Shown one piece after another: positions 17,315 through 25,974 of a stretch of DNA of 64,000 nt (position 1 is its first letter; each line of letters opens with the position of its first letter). The notes below the pieces were generated by a model. It made no database searches. It saw only the letters and a list, made by a program, of their open reading frames with translations, and had not been told where the DNA came from. The translations under genes and the position numbers were made by a program. The DNA is from Bradyrhizobium sp. JYMT SZCCT0428 (GTDB lineage: Bacteria; Pseudomonadota; Alphaproteobacteria; Rhizobiales; Xanthobacteraceae): the NCBI RefSeq assembly GCF_018131075.1, contig NZ_JAFCLS010000031.1:39514-103513 (forward strand), read 5' to 3'.

Positions 17315-17566
17315 GAAATATCCGCCTTGATAACCTTGTTTTACGCGCAGGGTCGGAGCTTAAGACCGGCTTCACTCCCGCCACCCGCACGCTGATTTGC
17401 GAGGATGCGTTCCAGCCACGGACCGGTCAAATTACCGATCGCTAATGTCGGCCGGTTCCGATGTCAGGGGCGAGCTGCCGTCCCGTCCCTAAAAACCCCG
17501 CGAAAACAATAATATTCGACCCAATTGTGCCATTTCAAAGAAGCCCGATTGCGGCACGGCGCAACA

Positions 17567-17595
17567 TTGACGAAAACAGGTCGCTCCCGTATAAG
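17567..17595 (+). promoter_or_regulatory. Sigma-70-type promoter of rpmH-rnpA-yidC
   Basis: TTGACG, 17 bp, TATAAG: near-consensus -35 and -10 elements with ideal spacing. The predicted start near 17602 gives a leader of about 150 nt. Confidence 0.8.
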
Positions 17596-17694
17596 CCGCG
17601 CAATTGTCCGCTATGGCCCGGTCTGACCGGGGGCGGCTCATTTGGGGCCGTCAATGGCCCGTCTTGGGCCGGCCAGCATTACCGGACTTACCAT

Positions 17695-17730
17695 CAATTC
17701 AGCGGCAGTTTGCAATTCAGCGGCAGCTTG
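17695..17730 (+). repeat. Tandem 18-bp duplication in the rpmH leader
   Basis: CAATTCAGCGGCAGTTTG is followed directly by CAATTCAGCGGCAGCTTG, one mismatch. It ends 22 bp before the GTG start of rpmH and lies in the untranslated leader, so copy number could affect leader structure. Confidence 0.8.
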
Positions 17731-17752
17731 CCAGGTTAGCGGAGAACTACCC

Positions 17753-17887
17753 GTGAAGCGGACTTATCAACCCAGCAAACTGGTGCGCAAGCGCCGTCAC
17801 GGCTTCCGCGCCCGTCTCGCCACGACCGGCGGCCGCAAGGTTCTCGCTGCGCGCCGTGCGCGTGGCCGCAAGCGCCTGAGCGCCTGA
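17753..17887 (+). CDS. rpmH: Ribosomal protein L34
   Basis: 44 residues with the full L34 pattern: KRTYQPSKLVRKRRHGFRAR then GGRKVLAARRARGRKRLSA. The GTG start, common for this gene in alphaproteobacteria, has GGAGA nine bases upstream. It is the first gene of the rpmH-rnpA-yidC cluster and follows a strong promoter. It is part of the 50S subunit. Confidence 0.97.
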   Translation: MKRTYQPSKLVRKRRHGFRARLATTGGRKVLAARRARGRKRLSA

Positions 17888-17912
17888 GCCGGACGTCTCC
17901 GGAGACCTTATT

Positions 17913-18296
17913 ATGGATCGGCTAAGGCAGCGGGCGGACTACCTCGCCGTTGCCAATGGCGCGCGAGCCAACAGCGCCGCCTTCGTGGTGCAGGAACGCT
18001 GCCGCGACGATGATGGCCCGATCCGGATCGGTTTTACCGTTACCAAAAAGAACGGTACCGCTACCGAGCGTAATCGTATCCGGCGCAGGCTTCGCGAACT
18101 GGTGAAGCGGCTGGACGTCATACCGATGCGACCGCACCATGATTATGTGCTAGTCGGGCGGCGCGCGGCGCTGCACCGCGACTTTACGACCATGCTCGAC
18201 GACCTTCGCCAGGCGCTGCTCCGCCTCGACCGGCAGCCGGCAAAAGTGGCCAAAGCGCTTCCGCGTCAAGACAACGCGTCCAAAGACACCAGATAA
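17913..18296 (+). CDS. rnpA: Ribonuclease P protein component
   Basis: 127 residues, basic. It assists the RNA subunit in cutting 5' leaders from tRNA precursors. The signature GTATERNRIRRRLRELVK (the RNR motif) is present near residues 48-66, and IGFTVTKKNG precedes it. It starts 25 bp after rpmH. The usual yidD gene between rnpA and yidC is absent: only 50 bp separate rnpA from yidC. Confidence 0.95.
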   Translation: MDRLRQRADYLAVANGARANSAAFVVQERCRDDDGPIRIGFTVTKKNGTATERNRIRRRLRELVKRLDVIPMRPHHDYVLVGRRAALHRDFTTMLDDLRQALLRLDRQPAKVAKALPRQDNASKDTR

Positions 18297-18346
18297 CGAC
18301 GACGGCGCGAGCCGGAACCCGAGTTGAATGACGAGACCTTGAAACG

Positions 18347-20227
18347 ATGACCGACAATCGCAACACCATCCTCGCCGTCATTCTGTCCGGCCTCGTGCTG
18401 ATCGCGTGGCAATATTTCTACAATGCGCCGCAGATGGAAAGGCAGCGCCTGCAGTCGCAGACCCAGGCCGAGCTCGCAAAGTCCTCGCCGCAGACAGCGC
18501 CGGGCTCCGCCACCACCACGCCGACGCCAGGTTCGCCCCCGTCCGCCACCACGCCCGCCCAGCCGGGCGCGGCTGCGCCCGTCATCAGCCGCGAGGCTGC
18601 GATTGCCGCAACCCCCCGCGTCAAGATCGACACGCCGCGGGTGACGGGCAGCATCGCGCTGAAGGGCGCCCGCATCGACGATCTCGCACTGGTGCAATAC
18701 CGCGACACCGTCGACCCCAAATCGCCTGCGATCGTGCTGTTCTCTCCGTCGAACACCGCTCACCCCTATTATGCCGAGTTCGGCTGGGTCGCGGCCGCAG
18801 GTTCGACGGCGCGGCTTCCCGACCGCGATACGGTGTGGCAGCAGGAAGGCTCCGGCGCGCTGTCGCCGACCCACCCGGTGACGCTGAAATACGACAATGG
18901 CGAAGGCCTCACCTTCCGCCGCACCATTTCGATCGACGACCGCTATCTGTTCAGCGTCAAGGACGCCGTCACCAATGTCGGCACCGCGCCGGTCACGCTC
19001 TATCCGTTCGCCCTCATCTCTCGTCACGGCACGCCTGAGGTCTCGGGGTATTACATCCTGCATGAGGGCCTGATCGGCTATCTCGGCGACAAGGGCCTGC
19101 AGGAACACGGCTATAAAGCCGTCGCCGAGGCGCCCGTGCTGGGCAGTGGCGGCCGAGGCTTCGAGTTCAATGTCACCAATGGCTGGCTCGGCATCACCGA
19201 CAAGTACTGGGCTGCGGCGCTGCTGCCTGACACTTCGGCGCGCCTGAAGGCCCGCTTCCTCGCCGAGCCGGGCGCCAAGGTCCGTTATCAGACCGACTAT
19301 CTGCAGGATCCGCAGACCGTCGCGATCGGCGGCACCGGCAGCACCAACGCGCGGCTGTTCGCCGGCGCCAAGGAAGCCAACGTCGTCGGCATCAACTTTC
19401 CCTTCGCCGGCCATGGCGGCTACAACAAGCAGCTCGAACTCAACCATTTCGACCTGTTGATCGACTGGGGCTGGTTCTACTTCATCACCAAGCCGATGTT
19501 CCTGGCGCTGGATTACTTCTTCCATTTGGTCGGCAATTTCGGCGTCTCGATCCTGCTGGTGACGGTGCTGGTGAAGCTGCTGTTCTTCCCGCTCGCCAAC
19601 AAATCCTACGCCTCGATGGCCAAGATGAAATCGGTGCAGCCGCAACTGGCCGCGCTGAAGGAGCGTTATCCCGACGACCGCCAGAAGCAGCAACAGGAGA
19701 TGATGGAGATCTACAAGAAGGAGAAGATCAACCCGATCGCCGGTTGTCTTCCCGTCCTGTTGCAGATCCCGGTGTTCTTCTCGCTCTACAAGGTGCTGTT
19801 CGTCACCATCGAAATGCGGCACGCGCCGTTCTACGGCTGGATCAAGGACCTTTCGGCGCCCGATCCGACCACGGTCTTCAACCTGTTCGGGCTGATCCCG
19901 TTCGATCCGATGGTGCTCGGACCGCATATCGGCCCGTATCTGATGCTCGGCGTCTGGCCGATCATCATGGGCATCACGATGTGGTTCCAGATGAAGCTCA
20001 ACCCGACGCCGCCGGATCCGACCCAGAAGATGATCTTCGACTGGATGCCGCTGATCTTCACCTTCATGCTGGCCGGCTTCCCGGCGGGTCTCGTGATCTA
20101 CTGGGCCTGGAACAACCTGCTGTCGGTGCTGCAGCAGAGCTTCATCATGCGCAAGAACGGCGTGAAGGTGGAGTTATTCGACAATCTCAAGGCGACGTTC
20201 GCCAAGAAGGCCGAGCAGAAAAGCTGA
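18347..20227 (+). CDS. yidC: Membrane protein insertase YidC
   Basis: 626 residues, the usual alphaproteobacterial size. It inserts and folds inner-membrane proteins with or without SecYEG. It has an N-terminal membrane helix (about 6-22), an Ala/Pro/Thr-rich linker to about residue 80, a large periplasmic beta domain to about 370, and the conserved C-terminal core with NPIAGCLPVLLQIPVFFSLY and later helices. It sits in the conserved rnpA-yidC-engB order. The C-terminus ends in a short Lys-rich tail. Confidence 0.96.
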   Translation: MTDNRNTILAVILSGLVLIAWQYFYNAPQMERQRLQSQTQAELAKSSPQTAPGSATTTPTPGSPPSATTPAQPGAAAPVISREAAIAATPRVKIDTPRVTGSIALKGARIDDLALVQYRDTVDPKSPAIVLFSPSNTAHPYYAEFGWVAAAGSTARLPDRDTVWQQEGSGALSPTHPVTLKYDNGEGLTFRRTISIDDRYLFSVKDAVTNVGTAPVTLYPFALISRHGTPEVSGYYILHEGLIGYLGDKGLQEHGYKAVAEAPVLGSGGRGFEFNVTNGWLGITDKYWAAALLPDTSARLKARFLAEPGAKVRYQTDYLQDPQTVAIGGTGSTNARLFAGAKEANVVGINFPFAGHGGYNKQLELNHFDLLIDWGWFYFITKPMFLALDYFFHLVGNFGVSILLVTVLVKLLFFPLANKSYASMAKMKSVQPQLAALKERYPDDRQKQQQEMMEIYKKEKINPIAGCLPVLLQIPVFFSLYKVLFVTIEMRHAPFYGWIKDLSAPDPTTVFNLFGLIPFDPMVLGPHIGPYLMLGVWPIIMGITMWFQMKLNPTPPDPTQKMIFDWMPLIFTFMLAGFPAGLVIYWAWNNLLSVLQQSFIMRKNGVKVELFDNLKATFAKKAEQKS

Positions 20228-20247
20228 CGACCACGCAAACTCCAATT

Positions 20248-20366
20248 CGTCATGCCCGGCCAGAAGCGCGAAGCGCGTCTTCGCGCTAGACGTGCCGGGC
20301 ATCCACGTCTTTGGGACTCGCAAAAAGAGAAGACGTGGATGGCCGGGACAAGCCCGGCCATGACGA
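20248..20366. repeat. Dispersed palindromic element, family A, with extra palindrome in one arm
   Basis: Starts cgtcatgcccggc and ends gcccggccatgacga, with the family core ccacgtcttt...aagacgtgg in the middle. The left arm is interrupted between ccggc and gccgggcatcc by about 30 bases that themselves fold (agcgcgaagcgcgtcttcgcgct). It lies between yidC and engB. Other family A copies in the window: 29514, 36683, 46922, 61144. Confidence 0.85.
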
Positions 20367-20385
20367 GGAATGGAAAAATCTTCGC

Positions 20386-21036
20386 ATGACCGCCGAACCT
20401 GATGCGAAGCTGATCGAAGAGGGGCGCAAACTTTTCGCCGGCGAATGGCAGTTCGTCTGGGCCTCGCCGTCGATCGAAACGCTGCCGCCGATGGCCAGCA
20501 TGGAGGTGGCGTTTGCCGGCCGTTCCAATGTCGGTAAATCGAGCCTGATCAACGCGCTGACCGGCCGCAACGCGCTGGCGCGCACCTCGCACACGCCCGG
20601 ACGCACCCAGGAACTGATCTTCTTCGAAGGCCCCGAGAACGCCGGGCTGCGCCTGGTCGACATGCCCGGCTATGGCTACGCCTCGGCGCCGAAGGCCAAG
20701 GTCGCGTCCTGGACCAAGCTGATCCATCAGTTCCTGCAGGGCCGTGCCACGCTGGCGCGGGTCTATGTGCTGATCGATGCCCGCCACGGCATCAAGGATG
20801 TCGACCAGGACGTGCTGAAGACGCTGGATAAATCCGCCGTGAGCTATCAGGTGGTGCTGACCAAGGCCGATCAGGTCAAGCGCACCGAGCTGGAAAAGCA
20901 CATCGAAGAAACGACGGCCGCGCTGGCCAAACATCCCGCCGCGTTTCCGGACGTGCTGGTGACCTCCTCGCGCGATGGCAGCGGCATGCCGGAATTGCGC
21001 GCGGCGATGGTGCGTCTGCTCGGCGAGCGCAGCTGA
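20386..21036 (+). CDS. engB: Ribosome-biogenesis GTPase EngB (YihA/YsxC)
   Basis: 216 residues. G1 is GRSNVGKSS, G2 TPGRTQ, G3 DMPGYGY and G4 TKAD: a complete Era-like GTPase of the EngB family, needed for 50S assembly. The frame continues upstream through the intergenic repeat, but MTAEPDAK is the first start after the repeat and gives the family length. It overlaps the next gene (TGATG). Confidence 0.93.
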   Translation: MTAEPDAKLIEEGRKLFAGEWQFVWASPSIETLPPMASMEVAFAGRSNVGKSSLINALTGRNALARTSHTPGRTQELIFFEGPENAGLRLVDMPGYGYASAPKAKVASWTKLIHQFLQGRATLARVYVLIDARHGIKDVDQDVLKTLDKSAVSYQVVLTKADQVKRTELEKHIEETTAALAKHPAAFPDVLVTSSRDGSGMPELRAAMVRLLGERS

Positions 21037-21407
21037 TGTCACGCGCCTGTCGCATCCTGATCGTGCTGGCCGCCATCATGGGCGCCGATGGCGTGATGCT
21101 GGCGGCTGCCTCCGCGCATCAGGCCGACGCGTCGCGGCTGGCGTCGGCGTCATCGATGCTGCTGTTCCATGCCACCGCCGTACTCGCAGCGGTGGCCCTC
21201 GCCGAGCGCGGCGTTATCCATGTCCGGATCGGAATCGTGGCGGCTTTCGGCTTCGTCATCGCAGCCGGCCTGTTCGCCGGCGACCTGACGCTGCGGCAAT
21301 ATGCCGGACATGGCCTGTTTCCGATGGCCGCGCCCACGGGTGGGACATTGTTGATTCTGAGTTGGCTGGCGATCGCCGCGGCTGCGGCGTGGCCGAGGCG
21401 AGGATGA
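21036..21407 (+). CDS. DUF423 family membrane protein
   Basis: 123 residues with four hydrophobic segments and the family's MGADGVMLAAASAHQAD opening and APTGGTLLILSWL ending. Small inner-membrane protein (YgdD/YwdK relatives), function unknown. Its ATG overlaps the engB stop by one base, so it is translated with engB. Confidence 0.82.
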   Translation: MSRACRILIVLAAIMGADGVMLAAASAHQADASRLASASSMLLFHATAVLAAVALAERGVIHVRIGIVAAFGFVIAAGLFAGDLTLRQYAGHGLFPMAAPTGGTLLILSWLAIAAAAAWPRRG

Positions 21408-21542
21408 GCCGCTTTTTCTTCCTTCTCCCCAAGGGGAGAGGGGAAGAATGTACGCGGAGAGGCTAATAAATCCCCACTTTGCGCCCTGCCCGCCAATCAG
21501 CTAGAACCCGGCCCGACATCTGGAAATGACGAGAGCCGCTTC

Positions 21543-22439
21543 ATGACCGACTCGCCAAATATCAGCCCGCTCGATCAGGCCCGCATCCTGTCCGAGGCGC
21601 TGCCGCACATGCAGCAATATGACGAGGAAACCATCGTCATTAAATATGGCGGCCATGCCATGGGCGCCGAGGATCTGGCCAAGGCTTTCGCCCGCGACAT
21701 CGTGCTCCTGGAGCAGACCGCGATCAATCCGGTGGTCGTGCATGGCGGCGGGCCGCAGATCGCGACCATGCTGAAGCGGCTCGGCATCCAGTCCGAATTC
21801 GCCGCGGGCCTGCGCATCACCGACGCGGCGACCATCGAAATCGTCGAGATGGTGCTGGCCGGTTCGGTCAACAAGCAACTGGTCGGCTACATCAACGAAG
21901 CCGGCGGCAAGGCCGTCGGCCTCAGCGGCAAGGACGGCAACATGGTGAAGGCGTCGAAGACGACGCGCACCATGGTCGATCCGGATTCCAACATCGAAAA
22001 GGCTGTCGATCTCGGCTTCGTCGGCGACCCCGACAAGGTGGATTTGACCTTGCTGAACCAGTTGATCGGCTATGAGCTGATCCCGGTGCTGGCGCCGCTG
22101 GCGACCTCGCATGACGGGCAGACGCTGAACGTCAACGCCGACACCTTTGCCGGCGCGGTGGCCGGCGCGCTGAAAGCAAAACGCCTGCTGCTGCTGACCG
22201 ACGTTCCCGGCGTGCTCGACAAGTCCAAGAAGCTGATTCCGGAACTGTCGGTGAAGGATGCGCGCAAGCTGATCGCCGACGGCACGATTTCCGGCGGCAT
22301 GATCCCCAAGGTCGAGACCTGCATCTATGCGCTCGAACAGGGCGTGCAGGGCGTCGTGATCATCGACGGCAAGACACAGCACGCCGTGCTGCTCGAATTG
22401 TTCACCAATCAAGGCACCGGCACGCTGATCCACAAGTGA
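21543..22439 (+). CDS. argB: Acetylglutamate kinase
   Basis: 298 residues; second step of arginine synthesis (N-acetylglutamate to its 5-phosphate). KYGGHAMG and HGGGPQI form the phosphate-binding part, GKDGN the substrate region, and LLLTDVPGVLD and GGMIPKVETC complete the amino-acid-kinase fold. The N-terminal helix before KYGGHAM is of the arginine-sensitive type, so feedback inhibition is likely. Its stop overlaps the GTG of the next gene by four bases. Confidence 0.95.
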   Translation: MTDSPNISPLDQARILSEALPHMQQYDEETIVIKYGGHAMGAEDLAKAFARDIVLLEQTAINPVVVHGGGPQIATMLKRLGIQSEFAAGLRITDAATIEIVEMVLAGSVNKQLVGYINEAGGKAVGLSGKDGNMVKASKTTRTMVDPDSNIEKAVDLGFVGDPDKVDLTLLNQLIGYELIPVLAPLATSHDGQTLNVNADTFAGAVAGALKAKRLLLLTDVPGVLDKSKKLIPELSVKDARKLIADGTISGGMIPKVETCIYALEQGVQGVVIIDGKTQHAVLLELFTNQGTGTLIHK

Positions 22440-23503
22440 CAAGCGCGATCTCCCCGCCCGCGAAGTTCACGCGCCGCTTCCGCGCCAGAATGCGGCGGTA
22501 TGGGAGGCGCACGGTCCTGGCGCTGCCGGCCGCCGCGATCTCGCTGTTCGTCTCGTCGTTGCCGGCGCTGGCCGATCTGAAGCTCTGCAATCGCATGAGC
22601 TATGTGGTCGAAGCGGCGATCGGCATCGACGACAAATCGGCGACCGCCACCCGGGGCTGGTTTCGCATCGATCCCGCCGCCTGCCGTGTGGTGCTGCAGG
22701 GCGCGCTGACCGCGGATCGCATCCTCCTCAATGCGCGCGCGCTCGGCGTCTACGGCGCCTCGCCGATCCCGCAGGGCGGCAACGACACGCTGTGCATCGC
22801 ACCGGAGAATTTCATCATCGCCGCGGCGCGCCAGTGCCGGACCGGACAGACCCCGGCGCCGTTCACCCAGGTCACGCCGACGCAGACCGACGATGGCAAT
22901 CTGGTCGCCTATCTCGCCGAGGGCAGCGAGTATGACGACGAACAGGCGCGCCTTGCCGGCATCCAGCGGCTGCTGGTGATCGCGGGCTATGACGCCGCCC
23001 CGATCGACGGCGTCGATGGCCCGAAGACGCAAGCCGCGCTGAGCGCCTTCCTGAAGAATCGCGGGCTTAGCCCCGACATCGTGCAGTCGCCGAACTTCTT
23101 CACCGCCATGATCGATGCGGTGCAGTCGCCGTCCGCGACGGGGCTCACCTGGTGCAACGACACGCCGCACAAGATCATGGCCGCGGTCGCCACCGACGAC
23201 GGCAAGGCCGTGACCAGCCGCGGCTGGTATCGGATCGATCCCGGCAAATGCCTCCATCCCGACGTGATCGGCCAGCCGAAGCAGGTGTTCAGTTTCGCCG
23301 AGGCCGTCGACGGCGAGAACCGCACGGTCAAGCTGAAGGACAAGCCGCTGAACTGGGGCGGCACCAAGGAGCTCTGCACCCGCGAGAGCAAATTCGAAAT
23401 CAACGAACAGGGCGATTGCGGCAGCCGCGGCCTTAGCCCGATCGGCTTTGCCGTCGTCGACATGACGGGCGGCGGCAAGACGCTAAGGTTCGCGATGCCA
23501 TGA
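22436..23503 (+). CDS. Secreted double-DUF1036 protein with a central peptidoglycan-binding-like segment
   Basis: 355 residues with a GTG start (GTGA overlap with argB). A twin-Arg/Lys-rich start and a hydrophobic run ending in LPALA near residue 44 look like a signal peptide. Residues about 46-150 and 235-352 are two DUF1036 domains, each with LCNRMSY- or WCNDTPH-type openings and R-G-W-(F/Y)-R-I-D-P. Between them, residues about 165-205 resemble a PG_binding_1 module (IQRLLVIAGYDAAPIDGVDG). DUF1036 is unstudied; the layout suggests a periplasmic wall-associated protein. Confidence 0.78.
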   Translation: MTSAISPPAKFTRRFRARMRRYGRRTVLALPAAAISLFVSSLPALADLKLCNRMSYVVEAAIGIDDKSATATRGWFRIDPAACRVVLQGALTADRILLNARALGVYGASPIPQGGNDTLCIAPENFIIAAARQCRTGQTPAPFTQVTPTQTDDGNLVAYLAEGSEYDDEQARLAGIQRLLVIAGYDAAPIDGVDGPKTQAALSAFLKNRGLSPDIVQSPNFFTAMIDAVQSPSATGLTWCNDTPHKIMAAVATDDGKAVTSRGWYRIDPGKCLHPDVIGQPKQVFSFAEAVDGENRTVKLKDKPLNWGGTKELCTRESKFEINEQGDCGSRGLSPIGFAVVDMTGGGKTLRFAMP

Positions 23504-23513
23504 TGCAGTCTAT

Positions 23514-23652
23514 CGTCGTCCCGGCGAAGGCCGGGACCCATAACCACCGATCTGAGTTTTGGCTGATGACGGCGCCACAAGAAAAGGCAATTCACACTGT
23601 GCTCAACAAAAATCTGCACGGCGTATGGGTCCCGGCGTTCGCCGGGACGACG
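23514..23652. repeat. Dispersed palindromic element, family B
   Basis: cgtcgtcccggcgaaggccgggaccca at the left end and its reverse complement tgggtcccggcgttcgccgggacgacg at the right end enclose about 85 bases. It ends 14 bp before the start of the HAD gene. Further copies are at 49693 (complete) and 24370 (a single arm). Confidence 0.85.
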
Positions 23653-23666
23653 GTGGAGAGCGAATC

Positions 23667-24359
23667 ATGAACTCCCCCCGCGCCTTCACCCACATCGACA
23701 CCTGGGTGTTCGACCTCGACAACACGCTGTACCCGCATCACGTCAATCTGTGGCAGCAGGTCGACGCCCGCATCGGCGAGTTCATCAGCACCTACCTGAA
23801 GATACCGGCGGAAGAAGCGCGGGTGCTGCAGAAGGATTATTACCGCCGCTATGGCACCAGCATGCGCGGCATGATGACCGAACACGGCGTGCACGCCGAC
23901 GATTACCTGGCTTACGTGCACAAGATCGATCATTCGCCGCTGGAGCCAAATCCCGCGATGGGAGCTGCGATCGCCAGGCTGCCGGGGCGCAAGCTGATCC
24001 TGACCAACGGTTCGACCGACCATGCCGGCGCGGTGCTGGCGCGGCTTGGCATTGGCGACCATTTCGAGGCGGTGTTCGACATCATCGCCGCCGAATTGGA
24101 GCCGAAGCCGGCGCTGCAGACCTACCAGAAATTCCTCCGGGTTCACGGCGTCGATCCCACGAAATCGGCGATGTTCGAGGATCTCGCCCGCAACCTCGTG
24201 GTGCCGCACGAGCTTGGAATGACGACGGTGCTGGTGGTGCCTGACGGCGCCAAGGAAGTGGTGCGCGAGGACTGGGAACTGGAAGGCCGCGACGCCGCCT
24301 ATGTCGATCATGTCACTGATGATTTGACGGGGTTTTTGCAGGGAATGCCGCAGGTTTAG
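23667..24359 (+). CDS. HAD-superfamily pyrimidine 5'-nucleotidase
   Basis: 230 residues. The HAD motif 1 FDLDNTLYPH (nucleophile and acid Asp) is near residue 13, motif 2 LTNGST near 111, motif 3 Lys near KPALQTY, and motif 4 FEDLARN. The opening DLDNTLYP with the long helical cap is that of the SDT1/Phm8-like pyrimidine 5'-nucleotidases. GGAGAG before ATG sets the start after the family B repeat. Probably removes phosphate from UMP or CMP. Confidence 0.85.
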   Translation: MNSPRAFTHIDTWVFDLDNTLYPHHVNLWQQVDARIGEFISTYLKIPAEEARVLQKDYYRRYGTSMRGMMTEHGVHADDYLAYVHKIDHSPLEPNPAMGAAIARLPGRKLILTNGSTDHAGAVLARLGIGDHFEAVFDIIAAELEPKPALQTYQKFLRVHGVDPTKSAMFEDLARNLVVPHELGMTTVLVVPDGAKEVVREDWELEGRDAAYVDHVTDDLTGFLQGMPQV

Positions 24360-24369
24360 GGATACTGTG

Positions 24370-24392
24370 TGTCCCGGCGAAGGCCGGGACGA
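24370..24392. repeat. Half copy of family B repeat
   Basis: gtcccggcgaaggccgggac is one arm of the family B element, a short hairpin on its own. It lies just after the HAD gene and may help to end its transcript. Confidence 0.6.
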
Positions 24393-24483
24393 CAGTAGAG
24401 CAAGCCTTGACTCTCTCCCGCCAAATCCCGAAAAAGCCTCCCAATTCACGTTACAACTGGCCCAATGTCCTAAGGAAATCCCG

Positions 24484-25329
24484 ATGTCCCTGTCCGCGCT
24501 GGAATCCACCGTCAACACCGCGTTCGATGCCCGCGACGGCATCTCGACGTCGACCAGGGGTGAAGTTCGCGAGGCTGTCGATCATTCGCTCGAACTGCTC
24601 GACAAGGGTGAAGTGCGCGTTGCCGAGCGCGCTGAAGACGGCAAGTGGAAAGTCAATCAGTGGCTGAAGAAGGCGGTGCTGCTGTCGTTCCGCCTCAACG
24701 ACATGGGTGCGATCCCGGGCGGCCCCGGCAAGGCGACGTGGTGGGACAAGGTGCCGTCGAAGTTCGATGGCTGGGGCGAGAACCGTTTTCGCGATGCCGG
24801 CTTCCGCGCGGTGCCCGGCGCGATCGTGCGCCGCTCGGCCTTCATCGCCCGCAACGTCGTACTGATGCCGTCCTTCGTCAATCTCGGCGCCTATGTCGAT
24901 GAGGCGACCATGATCGACACCTGGTCCACGGTCGGCTCCTGCGCGCAGATCGGCAAGCGCGTGCACATTTCCGGCGGCGTCGGTATCGGCGGCGTGCTGG
25001 AACCGCTGCAGGCCGAGCCTGTGATCATCGAGGACGATTGCTTCATCGGCGCGCGCTCGGAAGTCGCCGAAGGCGTGATCGTGCGCAAGGGCGCGGTGCT
25101 CTCGATGGGCGTTTTCCTCGGCGCCTCCACCAAGATCGTCGACCGCGACACCGGCGAGACCTTCATCGGCGAAGTTCCGGAATATGCCGTTGTGGTGCCC
25201 GGCAACCTGCCGGCGCGTCCTCTCAAGAACGGCCAGCCCGGCCCGTCCACCGCCTGCGCCGTCATCGTCAAGCGGGTCGACGAGCGCACCCGCGCCAAGA
25301 CCAGCATCAACGAACTGCTGCGGGACTGA
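24484..25329 (+). CDS. dapD: 2,3,4,5-tetrahydropyridine-2,6-dicarboxylate N-succinyltransferase
   Basis: 281 residues; succinylates tetrahydrodipicolinate in the DAP/lysine pathway. It is a left-handed beta-helix enzyme with hexapeptide-like turns around 125-230, and has FVNLGAYVDEATMIDTW and HISGGVGIGGVLEP, both diagnostic. MSLSALES is chosen as start by family length and by AAGGAA upstream. dapE follows after two DUF805 genes. Confidence 0.96.
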   Translation: MSLSALESTVNTAFDARDGISTSTRGEVREAVDHSLELLDKGEVRVAERAEDGKWKVNQWLKKAVLLSFRLNDMGAIPGGPGKATWWDKVPSKFDGWGENRFRDAGFRAVPGAIVRRSAFIARNVVLMPSFVNLGAYVDEATMIDTWSTVGSCAQIGKRVHISGGVGIGGVLEPLQAEPVIIEDDCFIGARSEVAEGVIVRKGAVLSMGVFLGASTKIVDRDTGETFIGEVPEYAVVVPGNLPARPLKNGQPGPSTACAVIVKRVDERTRAKTSINELLRD

Positions 25330-25416
25330 TTTCGAGCCCAAAGCTCGAACCCCGCGGCCGTCTGACGCGACCAATATTCCGGAACCGCGGGATTTTTCCG
25401 CCGTCCGGAGGTTGCG

Positions 25417-25944
25417 ATGGACTACGCCCGCTTACTGTTCAGTTTCAGTCGCCGCACCAACCGCGCCAGGTACCTTGCTGTCCAGCTCGCACTCCTGACC
25501 TTCTGGCTGGTGCTTTGGCTGAAATCCCCGTTCGGGCAATGGGAGGTTTTGCAGGCCGGCGCCGTCATCGCGATGCTCTGGATCAACGCCGCCACGACGG
25601 CCAAGCGGCTTCACGACCGCAACAGGAGCGGCTGGTGGGCGATTGCGGTGCTGATCGTGAACCCTCTCTGCTACGTGTATTACGCGCTCTTCTTCGGGCT
25701 CTATTTCGGCGTTGATGCTTCGGCCGCGCGGGAGATGCTGCTCGTGATGGGTGCAGTGGCGCTGTCCGTTTTGCAAACCTGGATTGTCATCGAGCTGTTT
25801 TTCCTGATCGGAACCGATGGCCGCAACCGCTTTGGACCGGATCCGACGCGTACCCTTCTCAAAGCTCCCCTGGTTCCGCACCCACAGTCGTTCGGCGTTT
25901 CGGATTTTCTCCTGCACCGTGCCGGCCCGGTCGCACGTGGTTGA
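25417..25944 (+). CDS. DUF805 membrane protein (first of a pair)
   Basis: 175 residues, three or four hydrophobic helices, with the family signature TAKRLHDRNRSGWWAI near residue 60. It starts MDYARLLFSFSRRTNRARY, the F-x-GR-x-xR-x-x-Y-like opening of DUF805. AGG precedes the ATG. Function unknown; it lies between dapD and dapE together with a paralogue. Confidence 0.82.
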   Translation: MDYARLLFSFSRRTNRARYLAVQLALLTFWLVLWLKSPFGQWEVLQAGAVIAMLWINAATTAKRLHDRNRSGWWAIAVLIVNPLCYVYYALFFGLYFGVDASAAREMLLVMGAVALSVLQTWIVIELFFLIGTDGRNRFGPDPTRTLLKAPLVPHPQSFGVSDFLLHRAGPVARG

Positions 25945-25974
25945 TACCTGGCTTGTTAGCCCGGAGTTACGCGC

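Larger units (their letters stand above)
17315..17752. other. 438-bp intergenic region holding the rpmH promoter
   Basis: No gene is visible. The left half is G+C-rich spacer upstream of the divergent histidine kinase. The right half contains a strong sigma-70-type promoter and a tandem 18-bp repeat in the rpmH leader, listed separately. I see no cluster of DnaA boxes that would mark an origin. Confidence 0.6.

Noticed and set aside
17315..17752. Chromosomal origin near rpmH
   Set aside because: No cluster of DnaA boxes, no AT-rich unwinding element and no dnaA gene nearby.
18266..19927. A 553-codon antisense frame within yidC
   Set aside because: Same reasoning; no start signal or motif.
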